From Thermoanaerobacterales bacterium UBA4880 (lineage in GTDB: Bacteria; Bacillota; Thermoanaerobacteria; Thermoanaerobacterales; UBA4877), in the NCBI GenBank assembly GCA_002399285.1, contig DHDI01000018.1, positions 1 to 64,000 on the forward strand: DNA of 64,000 bases, in the 5' to 3' direction. The notes under the pieces were generated by a model. The model did no database searches, was not told where the DNA came from, and was given only the letters and a program-made list of their open reading frames with translations. Positions 34,250-43,307 of the stretch are shown here, piece by piece. The first letter of the stretch is position 1, and the number at the start of each line of letters is the position of its first letter. Both the position numbers and the translations under genes were made by a program.

Positions 34250-35872
34250 ATGCCTATAAGGATTCGAATCATTTGTATATCGGCGGTCCTATGTTTTGCC
34301 ATGATGATTTCCAAGCTCTTCTATATACAGATATATGAAGGCAAGAAATATAAGGAAATGGCAGAAAACCAAGTGTCTGAAGAGGTCATGCTTAAGCCGG
34401 ACAGGGGAGCCATCTTGGACAGGAACGGCGAGACGCTCACCGACAGGGAGGATATAGACGAGATAATAGCCGTACCGGCACAAATAAGGGACAAGCAACT
34501 GGCCGCCGGAGTGATATCCAAGCTGTGCGGCCAGTATGATGTGGAGGAGCGCCTGGAAAACGGAAGCAAGGATGTACTTACATTCGAAATCAAAGATAAG
34601 GGATTATTGAAGATGTTGGAAGGGTCGCTTCCCCATGGGGTCTACGTGTATCACGACACACTGAGATACAGCGGAGACGGCCTGGCCGAGCACGTTATCG
34701 GCTATCTCAATGCAAACGGCACCGGAATGATGGGTATGGAAAGAGATTTTGATCAGGACATGAAGAGCAGCGACAAGATGATAATGAGGGTATACAAGGA
34801 CGGATCGGACAGGATACTGCCGGGAATGGACGCGGAGTTTGTAAATAAAGGCGAGGATAGAGGCTTTAATGTAAAGACCACTTTGAACTATAGGATACAG
34901 CAGGCTGCCGAACAAGTGATGGATAAATACGGCGTAAACGGAGCCGTTGTGGTTTTAGACACAAATTCGGGTGAAATACTTGCAATGGCCAGCAGACCAC
35001 AGTTCGATCAGAATGAAATAAATAATAGTCTCAAACGGAATGACGCGCCTCTCATAAACAGGGCAATGAACGGTTATCCGCCCGGCTCGGTGTTTAAAAC
35101 GATAGTGGCGGCCGCCGCATTGGAGGATGGCAGAGTGAGTACCGGAGACCACTTTTACTGCGGAGGCAGCATAAATGTTAAGGGAGTCACGTATAATTGC
35201 TTTGATAAAGAGGTACACGGAAATATCGATTTTAAAAGCGCCTATTCGCAATCCTGCAATGTGGCCTTCATTCAGATAGGCATGAGGGCCGGCGGAGAAA
35301 AAATATTGGAGATGGCCCAAAAATTTGGATTTGGCGAACCGGAGAACATAGGTATCGATATAAAGCAAAATATCAATCTTCCCAAAGCGAATGAGACGGC
35401 AGGCGCAGGAATAGGTAATCTGTCCATCGGACAGGGGAGTCTGCTGGTGTCGCCTCTGCAGGTGGCAGATATGACGGCGGTAATAGCAAACGGGGGTTAC
35501 AGATATAAACCGAGACTGGTCGATTCCATAGTGGATGACAACGGCAGCGTGCTCAAAAAAGTTACCAAGAGCGAGGGCTATAGGGTGATAGACTCTGAAG
35601 TCGCGAAGGACCTATGCGAAATGATGAAGCTTGCCGTATCCGAGGGAACGGGCGGAAAGGCCGATATAGACGGGACCGTGGCAGGCAAGACGGGCACGGC
35701 GGAATTCAATAAGGAAAAGAATATTTCACATTCATGGTTTACGGGTTTTTTCCCCTATGACGATCCGCAGTATGTCATAACAGTGATGGCGGAGGGAGGC
35801 GGCGTCGGAGGAGGTAAAGCCGCGGAAGTATTCCACGATGTGGCTGAAGACATTTTAAAAATAGCCAAATAA
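34250..35872 (+). CDS. Class B penicillin-binding protein (transpeptidase)
   Basis: The 540-residue product has an N-terminal membrane anchor (about 6-26) and a dimerisation domain with the RGAILDRNGE motif. The transpeptidase domain follows with all three motifs: SVFK (Ser at about 283), SQSCN (about 335) and KTGTAE (about 481). It lacks C-terminal PASTA repeats, unlike SpoVD. The position after mltG-trmR-trhP matches Bacillus pbpI (YrrR), linked to the sporulation septum or spore wall. Its ribosome site is within a terminator-like hairpin, so expression may depend on RNA folding. Confidence 0.92.
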   Translation: MPIRIRIICISAVLCFAMMISKLFYIQIYEGKKYKEMAENQVSEEVMLKPDRGAILDRNGETLTDREDIDEIIAVPAQIRDKQLAAGVISKLCGQYDVEERLENGSKDVLTFEIKDKGLLKMLEGSLPHGVYVYHDTLRYSGDGLAEHVIGYLNANGTGMMGMERDFDQDMKSSDKMIMRVYKDGSDRILPGMDAEFVNKGEDRGFNVKTTLNYRIQQAAEQVMDKYGVNGAVVVLDTNSGEILAMASRPQFDQNEINNSLKRNDAPLINRAMNGYPPGSVFKTIVAAAALEDGRVSTGDHFYCGGSINVKGVTYNCFDKEVHGNIDFKSAYSQSCNVAFIQIGMRAGGEKILEMAQKFGFGEPENIGIDIKQNINLPKANETAGAGIGNLSIGQGSLLVSPLQVADMTAVIANGGYRYKPRLVDSIVDDNGSVLKKVTKSEGYRVIDSEVAKDLCEMMKLAVSEGTGGKADIDGTVAGKTGTAEFNKEKNISHSWFTGFFPYDDPQYVITVMAEGGGVGGGKAAEVFHDVAEDILKIAK

Positions 35873-35944
35873 AATTAATAGACATGCACAAAAACCCGGT
35901 CGGACACATATTATTTAATTATCCGGTCGGGGGGTGTATTCTCT

Positions 35945-36640
35945 TTGCTATTACCGAATTTTTTATTCTTGATGCCTCTGGTATGCGTTACTTTTGCATC
36001 GGGCTATATCACATGCAGCAATTCCTTTCCCCAAGTCCTTTCAGCCAAAGAAGAAAAGTACTATCTGGAATGTATGAAAAATGGCGACAAAGATGCAAGA
36101 AATATACTGATCGAAAGAAACTTGCGCTTGGTTGCCCATGTGGTAAAAAAATATTCTGCAAATAACAAGGATTTGGATGATCTCATATCCATAGGCACCA
36201 TAGGATTGATAAAGGCAATAAATACTTATGACGAGACTAAGGGCACCAGGCTGGCCACATATGCCGCCCGATGCATCGATAACGAGATATTGATGTCCAT
36301 AAGGTCGAATAAAAAGACAAGAAATGAAGTATATCTGCAAGATCCCATAGGCATTGACAAAGAGGGAAATGAGATCTCGCTTATCGACGTGCTAGGCACA
36401 GAAGGTGATGAAATAAGCGATGAGGTAGAAGAAAAAATGCAGATTAAGAAACTCTACGAGAAATTGAATCGGTGCCTTAAAGGCCGGGAGAGACAAATAA
36501 TAGAATTGCGCTATGGGTTGAACAACGGCGCCGGTAAAACGCAGATGGAGATAGCCAAACTGCTGGGGATTTCCAGATCTTATGTGTCGAGGATAGAAAA
36601 AAAGGCCCTGATGAAACTTTCCAAAGAGCTCTCAAACTGA
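35945..36640 (+). CDS. sigK: Sporulation sigma factor SigK (pro-sigma-K)
   Basis: The 231-residue protein is the late mother-cell sigma factor. The core (AKEEKYYLECMKNGDKDARN, LISIGTIGLIKAINTYDE, KGTRLATYAARCIDNEIL, LGISRSYVSRIEKKAL) shows sigma regions 2 and 4. About 20 hydrophobic residues before GYITCSNSFPQ form a pro-sequence like the one cut by SpoIVFB in Bacillus. TTG 35945 is chosen because GGGGGGTG (35929-35936) lies 8 bases upstream. The gene is intact, with no skin element. A direct repeat (CCGGTCGG at 35896 and 35923) is upstream; no clear sigma-E promoter is seen. Confidence 0.93.
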   Translation: MLLPNFLFLMPLVCVTFASGYITCSNSFPQVLSAKEEKYYLECMKNGDKDARNILIERNLRLVAHVVKKYSANNKDLDDLISIGTIGLIKAINTYDETKGTRLATYAARCIDNEILMSIRSNKKTRNEVYLQDPIGIDKEGNEISLIDVLGTEGDEISDEVEEKMQIKKLYEKLNRCLKGRERQIIELRYGLNNGAGKTQMEIAKLLGISRSYVSRIEKKALMKLSKELSN

Positions 36641-36668
36641 TTGCAGGGCTTTCTTTTTTTGCTATAAT
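36641..36668 (+). promoter_or_regulatory. Promoter of yqeG
   Basis: TTGCAG (36641-36646), a 16-base spacer and TATAAT (36663-36668) follow the sigK stop codon at once. The T-rich spacer may also serve as a weak terminator of sigK. Confidence 0.6.
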
Positions 36669-36695
36669 TGTAATGGATACCGGAGGTGCTGAGAT

Positions 36696-37199
36696 ATGCT
36701 GCTATATCCTGATATGTATTTGGATTCGATAGACAACCTGAATATTAAAGTTCTGAGGGAGATGGGATTTGAGGCCCTTATCCTGGACATCGACAATACG
36801 ATAATCGAGTGGAATATCAGAGTTCCCGATGACCGGAGCAGACGGATAATAAAGGAAGCTATGGCTGTGGGCATGAAGGTGTGTCTCATATCCAACGGCA
36901 CGAGAAACAGGGTATCGGAATTTGCCGCTGCGTTGGATGTATCCTGCGTTTACAATGCCGGCAAGCCGCGCAAAAGCCCGTACAGGAGAGCGCTGAAGCT
37001 TCTCGGCGTAAGTCCCGACAAGGTCGTCGCCATAGGAGATCAGGTGTTTACCGATATACTCGGCGGCAATCGTCTGGGTTTTTATACCATATTGGTACGC
37101 CCCATTTCGACAAAAGAAACTAAATGGACATGTTTTATAAGAAGGTTTGAAAGAATTGTATTGAATAAATATAATAAAAATGTAAAAAAATCTGATTAG
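36696..37199 (+). CDS. yqeG: YqeG-family HAD IIIA phosphatase
   Basis: The 167-residue HAD phosphatase has the first motif LDIDNTIIEW (Asp31 and Asp33), motif II LISNGT (about 70) and the acidic motif GDQVFTDILGGNRLG (about 113). Homologues include mitochondrial phosphatidylglycerophosphate phosphatase (Gep4/PTPMT1-like), so a lipid or nucleotide phosphate is possible; the bacterial substrate is not settled. GGAGGTG precedes the ATG. It has its own promoter and comes just before the pilus cluster. Confidence 0.9.
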   Translation: MLLYPDMYLDSIDNLNIKVLREMGFEALILDIDNTIIEWNIRVPDDRSRRIIKEAMAVGMKVCLISNGTRNRVSEFAAALDVSCVYNAGKPRKSPYRRALKLLGVSPDKVVAIGDQVFTDILGGNRLGFYTILVRPISTKETKWTCFIRRFERIVLNKYNKNVKKSD

Positions 37200-37276
37200 C
37201 AATAAAGGATAATCATTGTTTTTGTCGAATACAGTATTATTGTAAAATAGGACTAATTTCCCATTAAGGAGAAATC

Positions 37277-38953
37277 ATGGTAAAGCGTACGCTGGGAGAA
37301 ATATTGGTCTTCATGTCAATAATCGACGGAAAGCAATTGAATAAAGCTTTGGAAGAGCAAAAGAGATCGGGTGAAAAGCTGGGGGAGGTCTTGATCCGTC
37401 TGGGATACGCTACGCCGGAGCAGATAGCGAAGGCACAGGGTTTTCAGCTGGGCGCACCCTATATGGAGATATCCAGTTCCTATATTGATACCGATGCGCC
37501 GAAACTTATATCCGCCAATTTAGCCAAAAGGCATAGGTTGATCCCGATAAGGCGGGATACGGATGGCTTATGTGTGGCAATGGCCGATCCGTCGGATATA
37601 TTAGCCATAGATGACGCCTCTATTGCAACGGGTATGAATATCAAACCTTTTGCGGCGACCCCTGCTGATATTGAAAAGGCGATAAGCCGTTTTTACGGTC
37701 GGCAGGAAGCCGAGAGCACGGTCAAGGACTTTGGAAGAGAGTACGGCAGCTTCGATGAATCCGATGGTGAAATCCCCGAGAGTGTTGCCAACGCCCCGGC
37801 AGTGAAGCTTCTCAACCTAATAATTGAGCAGGGCGTCGGAAGCAGGGCCAGCGATATACATATAGAACCGACCCAGGACGATGTCCGCATAAGATTCAGG
37901 ATAGACGGCGAACTCCATGAAATAATGAAACCTTCCAAGGATGTCCTCGGTCCTATAATAACCAGGATAAAGATAATGGCAAACCTCAATATTGCGGAGC
38001 AGAGGCTTCCACAGGACGGAAGGATAGAGACGGAAGTCGACGGGAGGGAACTGGATATAAGGGTATCGATAATTCCGACTATTAACGGAGAGAAGGCCGT
38101 TCTTAGGCTGCTTGACAAGGGCAATTTTTTGATAACGCGGGACAGGTTGGGATTGAGTCCCGATGCGATGAACAAGTACCTGTCGTTTTTGAAGCATCCC
38201 CACGGTATAATTTTGGTGACGGGTCCCACCGGCAGTGGAAAAACCACTACGCTTTACACTATGCTTGATGAGATAAATAAAGAGAGTAAAAATATCATAA
38301 CGATAGAGGACCCGGTCGAATATACGATATCCGGGGTGAATCAGATCCAGGTGAATGAGAAGATCGGACTCGGCTTTGCCAATATTTTGCGGTCCGTCTT
38401 AAGGCAGGACCCAGATATAATAATGGTAGGGGAAATAAGAGATAATGAGACGGCTGAATTGGCTGTTCGCGCGGCAATAACCGGACATTTGGTGCTTTCA
38501 ACACTGCATACCAACGATGCCGCCGGTGCGGTGACAAGGCTTGCGGACATGGGCATAGAGCCGTATTTATTATCATCGTCGGTTGTCGGAGTGATCGCTC
38601 AGAGACTTGTGCGCAAGATCTGTCAGAATTGTAAGGTGGCCTATGAGGCTGACGATGCGGAAAAGCAGCTGCTTGGGCTGACTCCCAAAAACGATTTCAC
38701 GCTTTACAGGGGCGCAGGCTGCGCAGTTTGTAATGGGACAGGCTATAGGGGAAGGCAAGGTATATTTGAAATGCTTCCGATCACAAAAGAGATAAAAAAG
38801 GCGATAAATTCCAAGAAGACGGAAGACCAAATAGCGGCCATGGCCGTTAAGGAAGGCAACCGCCTTTTGATCGACAGCGCTAGGGAGCTGGTATTAAAGG
38901 GAGTGACCACGCCTGAGGAGATGACGAGGGTTACATATGAGGAACGGGGATAG
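37277..38953 (+). CDS. pilB: Type IV pilus assembly ATPase PilB
   Basis: PilB powers pilus extension from the cytoplasmic face of the membrane. The 558 residues include the N-terminal GSPII_E domain and Walker A GPTGSGKTTTLYTML (about 316). The Asp box IIMVGEIRDNETAELA, the His box GHLVLSTLHTND and a tetracysteine zinc site (CQNC near 449 and CAVC near 480) follow. AAGGAG is 5 bases upstream of ATG 37277. It opens the pilus cluster and overlaps pilT by 17 bases. The stretch 37200-37276 has only a weak promoter (TTGTCG and TAAAAT with 15-base spacing). Confidence 0.95.
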   Translation: MVKRTLGEILVFMSIIDGKQLNKALEEQKRSGEKLGEVLIRLGYATPEQIAKAQGFQLGAPYMEISSSYIDTDAPKLISANLAKRHRLIPIRRDTDGLCVAMADPSDILAIDDASIATGMNIKPFAATPADIEKAISRFYGRQEAESTVKDFGREYGSFDESDGEIPESVANAPAVKLLNLIIEQGVGSRASDIHIEPTQDDVRIRFRIDGELHEIMKPSKDVLGPIITRIKIMANLNIAEQRLPQDGRIETEVDGRELDIRVSIIPTINGEKAVLRLLDKGNFLITRDRLGLSPDAMNKYLSFLKHPHGIILVTGPTGSGKTTTLYTMLDEINKESKNIITIEDPVEYTISGVNQIQVNEKIGLGFANILRSVLRQDPDIIMVGEIRDNETAELAVRAAITGHLVLSTLHTNDAAGAVTRLADMGIEPYLLSSSVVGVIAQRLVRKICQNCKVAYEADDAEKQLLGLTPKNDFTLYRGAGCAVCNGTGYRGRQGIFEMLPITKEIKKAINSKKTEDQIAAMAVKEGNRLLIDSARELVLKGVTTPEEMTRVTYEERG

Positions 38954-40022
38954 GCTGTCAAATATAGATAAACTCTTAGGCCATATGGCTGATATGGGTG
39001 CGTCGGACTTGCATCTTACCGTGGGTATACCGCCTGTTGCCAGGATCAACGGTCTTTTGAAGAGGATGGACCTTGCTGCCCTGAACGGGGAGGATACGCT
39101 GAACTATGCCAAGGTCATCCTGGACGAGAGACAGTTTGATGCTCTGGAGAAAGCAGGTGAGATCGATTTGGCCTATTCCGTGCCGGATGCGGATAGGTAC
39201 AGGATAAACATATTCAGACAGAGGGGAACATACGGTCTGGCGGTGAGACTTATACCCGCAAGGGTACCTTCCTTAGAGGAGCTGAAACTTCCGGACGCAG
39301 TGGGCGGCCTGGCCATGAAGCCGCGCGGGCTCGTACTCGTCACCGGTCCGACGGGATGCGGCAAGTCTACCACGCTGGCATCCATGATAGATAGGATAAA
39401 TCATGAAAGAACCTCTCATATAATTACTTTGGAAGATCCCATAGAATATCTGCACATACATGACAAGAGCATAATAGCTCAGAGAGAAGTCGGTAGCGAT
39501 ACATTGTCCTTTGCCGACGGTCTCCGGGCCGCACTCAGAGAGGACCCCGATGTTATCCTTGTCGGGGAGATGAGGGACCTTGAGACTATATCCACAGCCA
39601 TAACTGCAGCTGAGACCGGACATCTGGTGATGTCTACCCTCCACACCATAGGGGCTGCAAGGACCATAGACAGGATCATCGACGTATTTCCTCCTTATCA
39701 GCAAAGACAGATCAGGATGCAACTTGCCAGCGTCCTTCAGGGTATCGTATCTCAGCAGCTCTTGACCACCGCCGATGAAACGGGCAGGGCAGCAGCCGCA
39801 GAGGTGATGATAGCCACGCCTGCCGTCTCAAATCTGATAAGGGAGGACAAGACTCATCAGATACAGTCAATGATACAGACAGGCGCAAAGTATGGCATGG
39901 TATCCATGGACAATTCCATAGCCGCCCTCTGCATAAGCGGCAGGATCAGCCGCAGCGAGGCAGCCATGTATGCCATGGAACCGGAAAATTTAAACGGTAT
40001 ATTAACCGCAGCAGGCAGGTGA
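38937..40022 (+). CDS. pilT: Type IV pilus retraction ATPase PilT
   Basis: PilT powers pilus retraction (twitching motility, DNA uptake). The 361-residue product has the PilT N-terminus GASDLHLTVGIPPVARING and Walker A GPTGCGKSTTLASM (about 137). The Asp box ILVGEMRDLETISTA, the His box HLVMSTLHT and the family motif AIRNLIRE-like SNLIRED (about 300) are all present. Cys in place of Ser in the Walker A loop is a small departure from PilB. No zinc site is present, as expected. It is translationally coupled to pilB. Confidence 0.95.
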   Translation: MRNGDRLSNIDKLLGHMADMGASDLHLTVGIPPVARINGLLKRMDLAALNGEDTLNYAKVILDERQFDALEKAGEIDLAYSVPDADRYRINIFRQRGTYGLAVRLIPARVPSLEELKLPDAVGGLAMKPRGLVLVTGPTGCGKSTTLASMIDRINHERTSHIITLEDPIEYLHIHDKSIIAQREVGSDTLSFADGLRAALREDPDVILVGEMRDLETISTAITAAETGHLVMSTLHTIGAARTIDRIIDVFPPYQQRQIRMQLASVLQGIVSQQLLTTADETGRAAAAEVMIATPAVSNLIREDKTHQIQSMIQTGAKYGMVSMDNSIAALCISGRISRSEAAMYAMEPENLNGILTAAGR

Positions 40023-40026
40023 CGTT

Positions 40027-41238
40027 ATGCCAATATTTCAGTACAGGGCGAGGGATGAAGCAGGCAGGCTCATCACCGGCGAGATGGAAAGCAAAAGTAG
40101 TATATTGGTCAATGCAAGCTTGAGAGGTAAAGACCTGTATCCAGTCGATATTAAGCAAAAACCTGTGGGAAAGGATATCTCTCTTCAGAAGTTCGGATCG
40201 AGAGTGGAGATAAAGGACATAGCCGTATTTTGCAGACAGTTTGCCGCTTTGAATCACGCTGGGGTGCCGGTGCCTGCATGCCTGGATATATTGAGAGAAC
40301 AGACGGAGAATAAAAGACTAAGGGGCGCATTGGCCGGGATGCATGAGAATGTGCAGAAGGGCAAATCATTATCCGATACCATGCTTAAATATACGGAAAT
40401 CTTTCCGCAGCTGCTGATCAGCATGGTGGAAGCGGGAGAGACCAGCGGTACTTTGGATACGGTTATGGGTAAAATGGCCGAACATTTTGAGACCCAGAAC
40501 GGGATAGATCAGAAAATAAAATCTGCATTGACATATCCTGCAGTGGTTGCTTGTGTGGCCGTGGGAGTAGTGATATTCCTTGTGAGCTTCGTACTGCCTA
40601 CGTTTATAGGCCTTTTCCGGTCGGCAGGGGTAGAACTGCCGGTCCCGACTAAAATACTCATAGGTTTTAGCGGCCTCATTCGTAATTATTGGTATATATT
40701 TTTAATGGCATTTGCGGCATCGTATGCGCTTTACAAGTTTTACATCACGTCGTCTGAGGGCAGAAAAAGGGTGGATGGTCTCAAGCTGTCTTTGCCCGTT
40801 ATAGGTACGCTTAACAGGCAAATAGTCACAGCCCGGTTTACGAGAACGCTGGGTATATTGATACGCAGCGGAGTGCCCTTGTTGAGATCCATGGAGATCA
40901 CCGACAAAGTTATAGGCAACCGCACTGTATCGGAGGCCATCTCGGATATATCGGCCGCCCTTGCCGAGGGTTCCGGTCTGGCCGCTCCCATGAGATCGTC
41001 GGGGCTGTTCCCTCCCGTTGTCTATCAGATGGTAGAGGTGGGGGAAAGCTCCGGTACTCTGGATGATATGCTCCTCAATGCGGCAGACTTCTTTGACAGG
41101 GAGGTTGAGACGGCTGCGGCCCGGCTGACAAGCATGATCGAACCCGCGCTTACTCTCTTTATGGCCGGGATCATAGGATTCATAGTCATATCCATAGCCC
41201 TCCCCATGTTCCGCATGATGAATCTTGTGGGATATTGA
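40027..41238 (+). CDS. pilC: Type IV pilus inner-membrane platform protein PilC
   Basis: PilC couples the PilB/PilT motors to pilin insertion. The 403-residue protein has two T2SF domains (about 65-190 and 270-390), each with motifs such as FCRQFAALNHAGVPV and MVEAGETSGTLD / MVEVGESSGTLD. Three membrane segments lie near 170-195, 218-240 and 375-400. The start at 40027 follows GCAGGTGACGTT. The major pilin gene begins right after it. Confidence 0.95.
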   Translation: MPIFQYRARDEAGRLITGEMESKSSILVNASLRGKDLYPVDIKQKPVGKDISLQKFGSRVEIKDIAVFCRQFAALNHAGVPVPACLDILREQTENKRLRGALAGMHENVQKGKSLSDTMLKYTEIFPQLLISMVEAGETSGTLDTVMGKMAEHFETQNGIDQKIKSALTYPAVVACVAVGVVIFLVSFVLPTFIGLFRSAGVELPVPTKILIGFSGLIRNYWYIFLMAFAASYALYKFYITSSEGRKRVDGLKLSLPVIGTLNRQIVTARFTRTLGILIRSGVPLLRSMEITDKVIGNRTVSEAISDISAALAEGSGLAAPMRSSGLFPPVVYQMVEVGESSGTLDDMLLNAADFFDREVETAAARLTSMIEPALTLFMAGIIGFIVISIALPMFRMMNLVGY

Positions 41239-41264
41239 AAATGATAATAAGGGAGATAGATAAA

Positions 41265-41657
41265 ATGCGAACTAACCAGAAGGGATTTACGCTTATCGAA
41301 CTCGTGGTAGTCATAGCCATACTCGGCGTATTGACCTGCATAGCCGTGCCCAATGTCACCGGCGCCATGGCAAAGGCGAGGGAAGGTGCGGACAGGGCCA
41401 CCGCTCTCACCATTGCCAATGCCGCAAAGCAATATATAATAGAAAACAATGTATCACCGGGGGAAGGTGCAGTGGATGAAAATCATAAACTTGTAAAAGA
41501 TCAATATCTGGAGTCCGTGCCCAAGCCGCAGAATAATGCTTCCGCAACATTTTTTCTGGATGTAAGCGGTGATTTGGATAAACCCGTCATAAAAGTCGGT
41601 TATGGATCAGGCGGCGATACGCTATATCCGTACGACGATGAGAAGAAAAGCAAGTAA
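41265..41657 (+). CDS. pilA: Major type IV pilin (prepilin)
   Basis: The 130-residue prepilin has the short basic leader MRTNQKG and the cleavage site G/FTLIELVVVIAILGVLT, with Glu5 of the mature protein intact. The long hydrophobic N-terminal helix is followed by a small globular domain without a Cys pair (the one Cys is within the helix). ATG 41265 follows AAGGGAGA; the in-frame TTG 41235 that overlaps pilC is less likely. It is the only pilin of classic form here and is directly before the peptidase gene. Confidence 0.9.
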   Translation: MRTNQKGFTLIELVVVIAILGVLTCIAVPNVTGAMAKAREGADRATALTIANAAKQYIIENNVSPGEGAVDENHKLVKDQYLESVPKPQNNASATFFLDVSGDLDKPVIKVGYGSGGDTLYPYDDEKKSK

Positions 41658-41692
41658 TAATAAAAACGCGCTTTTTATTTAGAAAGGGCAAC

Positions 41693-42439
41693 ATGCTTTA
41701 TTTAATAATCTTTGCGTTTGGCCTTATTATGGGAAGCTTCTTCAACGTCTGCATATACAGGCTTCCACAGGGGGATTCCGTGGTGTCTCCTCCTTCTCAC
41801 TGTATATCTTGCGGCGCGAGGCTAAGGCCGGTGGATATGATCCCCGTCATAAGCTATATATCTCTCAAGGGCAGATGCAGGTACTGCGGAGAACCCATTG
41901 ATAAGACGTATCCCACAGTGGAGAGCGCAGTTGGTCTTATATATCTTTTTACTTTTATAAATTGGGGATTTACATACCTTGCGGTCAAATACATGATTCT
42001 TTTTTCAGGACTGGTAATCATATTTTTTACCGACCTTAACGATCAGGTCATACCCGATTCAGTCTTGACGTGTATGTTTATACCCGGTATTGTTTTGAGC
42101 GCTGTTTTTAAGGAGAACCTTGCCGATAATCTTCTGGGCCTGTTATCCGGCTGCGGTGTGCTTCTGCTTATTGCCGCTCTTGTACCCGGAGGGATGGGCA
42201 TGGGAGACGTCAAACTGATGGCGGTCTGCGGATGGTACCTAGGCCTGAGACTGACTTGTCTGTCTCTGCTTTTGGCTTTTGTTACAGGAGCCGCCTTCGG
42301 CTTACTGCTCATCGCATGCGGGAGGAAAGGGATGAAAGACATGATAGCATTCGGACCGTTTTTGGCCGCCGGGACATTGATATCTTCATTTTATGGCGGT
42401 TACATCATCAATGCCTATATGAGCATATTTGTCCTATGA
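41693..42439 (+). CDS. pilD: Prepilin peptidase / N-methyltransferase PilD
   Basis: PilD cuts the prepilin leader and methylates the new N-terminus. The 248-residue membrane protein begins with the typical LIMGSFFNVCIYRLP. It has two CxxC pairs of the methylase loop (CISC and CRYC), then the two catalytic aspartates in FFTDLNDQVIPD (about 112) and GMGMGDVKLM (about 166). It has about seven membrane segments. The following pseudopilin gene overlaps its stop by 4 bases. Confidence 0.95.
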   Translation: MLYLIIFAFGLIMGSFFNVCIYRLPQGDSVVSPPSHCISCGARLRPVDMIPVISYISLKGRCRYCGEPIDKTYPTVESAVGLIYLFTFINWGFTYLAVKYMILFSGLVIIFFTDLNDQVIPDSVLTCMFIPGIVLSAVFKENLADNLLGLLSGCGVLLLIAALVPGGMGMGDVKLMAVCGWYLGLRLTCLSLLLAFVTGAAFGLLLIACGRKGMKDMIAFGPFLAAGTLISSFYGGYIINAYMSIFVL

Positions 42440-42909
42440 AAGCGCATAAGAACTGCGGAGGATTCAGCCTTATCGAGCTGCTATGTACCATAGCTATAAT
42501 GGGGGTGATCCTATCGATATCATATCCTTCGATATCCGCATACTTCAAATTTCAGTCTCAACTGGATGTGAAGACAACATCGGAACAGCTGCTGTTTGAT
42601 ATAAGGGATGTGAGACAGCAAAACATGAGCCAACCGAACACAAAATATACCCTGTATGTCTATGGTGATCATTACATCATTCAAAAGAGCAGCCGAGCGC
42701 TTCCAATCACTTTAAAAACGGTAAATGCTCCCAATGGGGTCACCTTTAAATCCAACATAGGCAATATAGAGTCAAACGGTGTCTACTTCAGCGTGACCGG
42801 GGCGCCGAGCAGCGCGGGGACCATATATATAAATGGAGCCGGTTTCAAATACACCCTTACAATACAGCCATCCACGGGCCGGGCCGCTATTGTAAAAAAG
42901 GAGCATTAG
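42436..42909 (+). CDS. Minor pilin-like protein (GspH/FimT type)
   Basis: The 157-residue product has the prepilin signature MKAHKNCGG/FSLIELLCTIAIMGVIL. A beta-rich domain of about 110 residues with a GspH/FimT look follows (LLFDIRDVRQQ helix, then short strands). It likely joins the tip complex that starts pilus assembly or binds DNA. The long open frame from 42232 is in the pilD region and only the part from ATG 42436 is coding. A Cys two residues before the cleavage Gly pair is unusual. Confidence 0.85.
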   Translation: MKAHKNCGGFSLIELLCTIAIMGVILSISYPSISAYFKFQSQLDVKTTSEQLLFDIRDVRQQNMSQPNTKYTLYVYGDHYIIQKSSRALPITLKTVNAPNGVTFKSNIGNIESNGVYFSVTGAPSSAGTIYINGAGFKYTLTIQPSTGRAAIVKKEH

Positions 42910-42913
42910 GACC

Positions 42914-43306
42914 ATGACTATGCGGTTAAAATTAAAAGAAAACGGCTTTAGTCTCATAGAGGTGATCGTCTCCATAGCCATACTTGCCATGGTTGCAATA
43001 CCCGTTTTCGGTTCTCTATATAGCTCATTAAATGCAGACAGAACTTCTGCAGTTTTAACTGAAGAGAGTACGATAGCGCAGAACATCGCGGAAGGTATAA
43101 AATCCGGAGATATAACTACAAAGCGGATAGACGGATACTCCCTCAACGATAGGGTATATAAGATCGGCATTGACGAAATACCAAAGGATAACGGCATATC
43201 GCTTTACAATATAAATGTGAAATTGAAGGACAGCGATAGGGATCCCTATCTGCTGGCATTCTTTTATAAATCCGATGCATTGTCGGACGGAGGTTCGATG
43301 CGCTGA
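42914..43306 (+). CDS. Minor pilin-like protein (PilV/GspI type)
   Basis: The 130-residue product has the leader MTMRLKLKENG, the cleavage motif G/FSLIEVIVSIAILAMVAIP and the Glu5. The rest is a short domain without cysteines. Its place as the second minor pilin after the GspH-like one matches PilV/GspI. It follows by 4 bases and is followed after 1 base by the next, so the minor pilins are coupled. Confidence 0.85.
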   Translation: MTMRLKLKENGFSLIEVIVSIAILAMVAIPVFGSLYSSLNADRTSAVLTEESTIAQNIAEGIKSGDITTKRIDGYSLNDRVYKIGIDEIPKDNGISLYNINVKLKDSDRDPYLLAFFYKSDALSDGGSMR

Positions 43307-43307
43307 G

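Noticed and set aside
37200..37276. Possible c-di-GMP riboswitch before the pilus operon
   Set aside because: The gap of about 77 bases is too short and has no conserved GEMM features.
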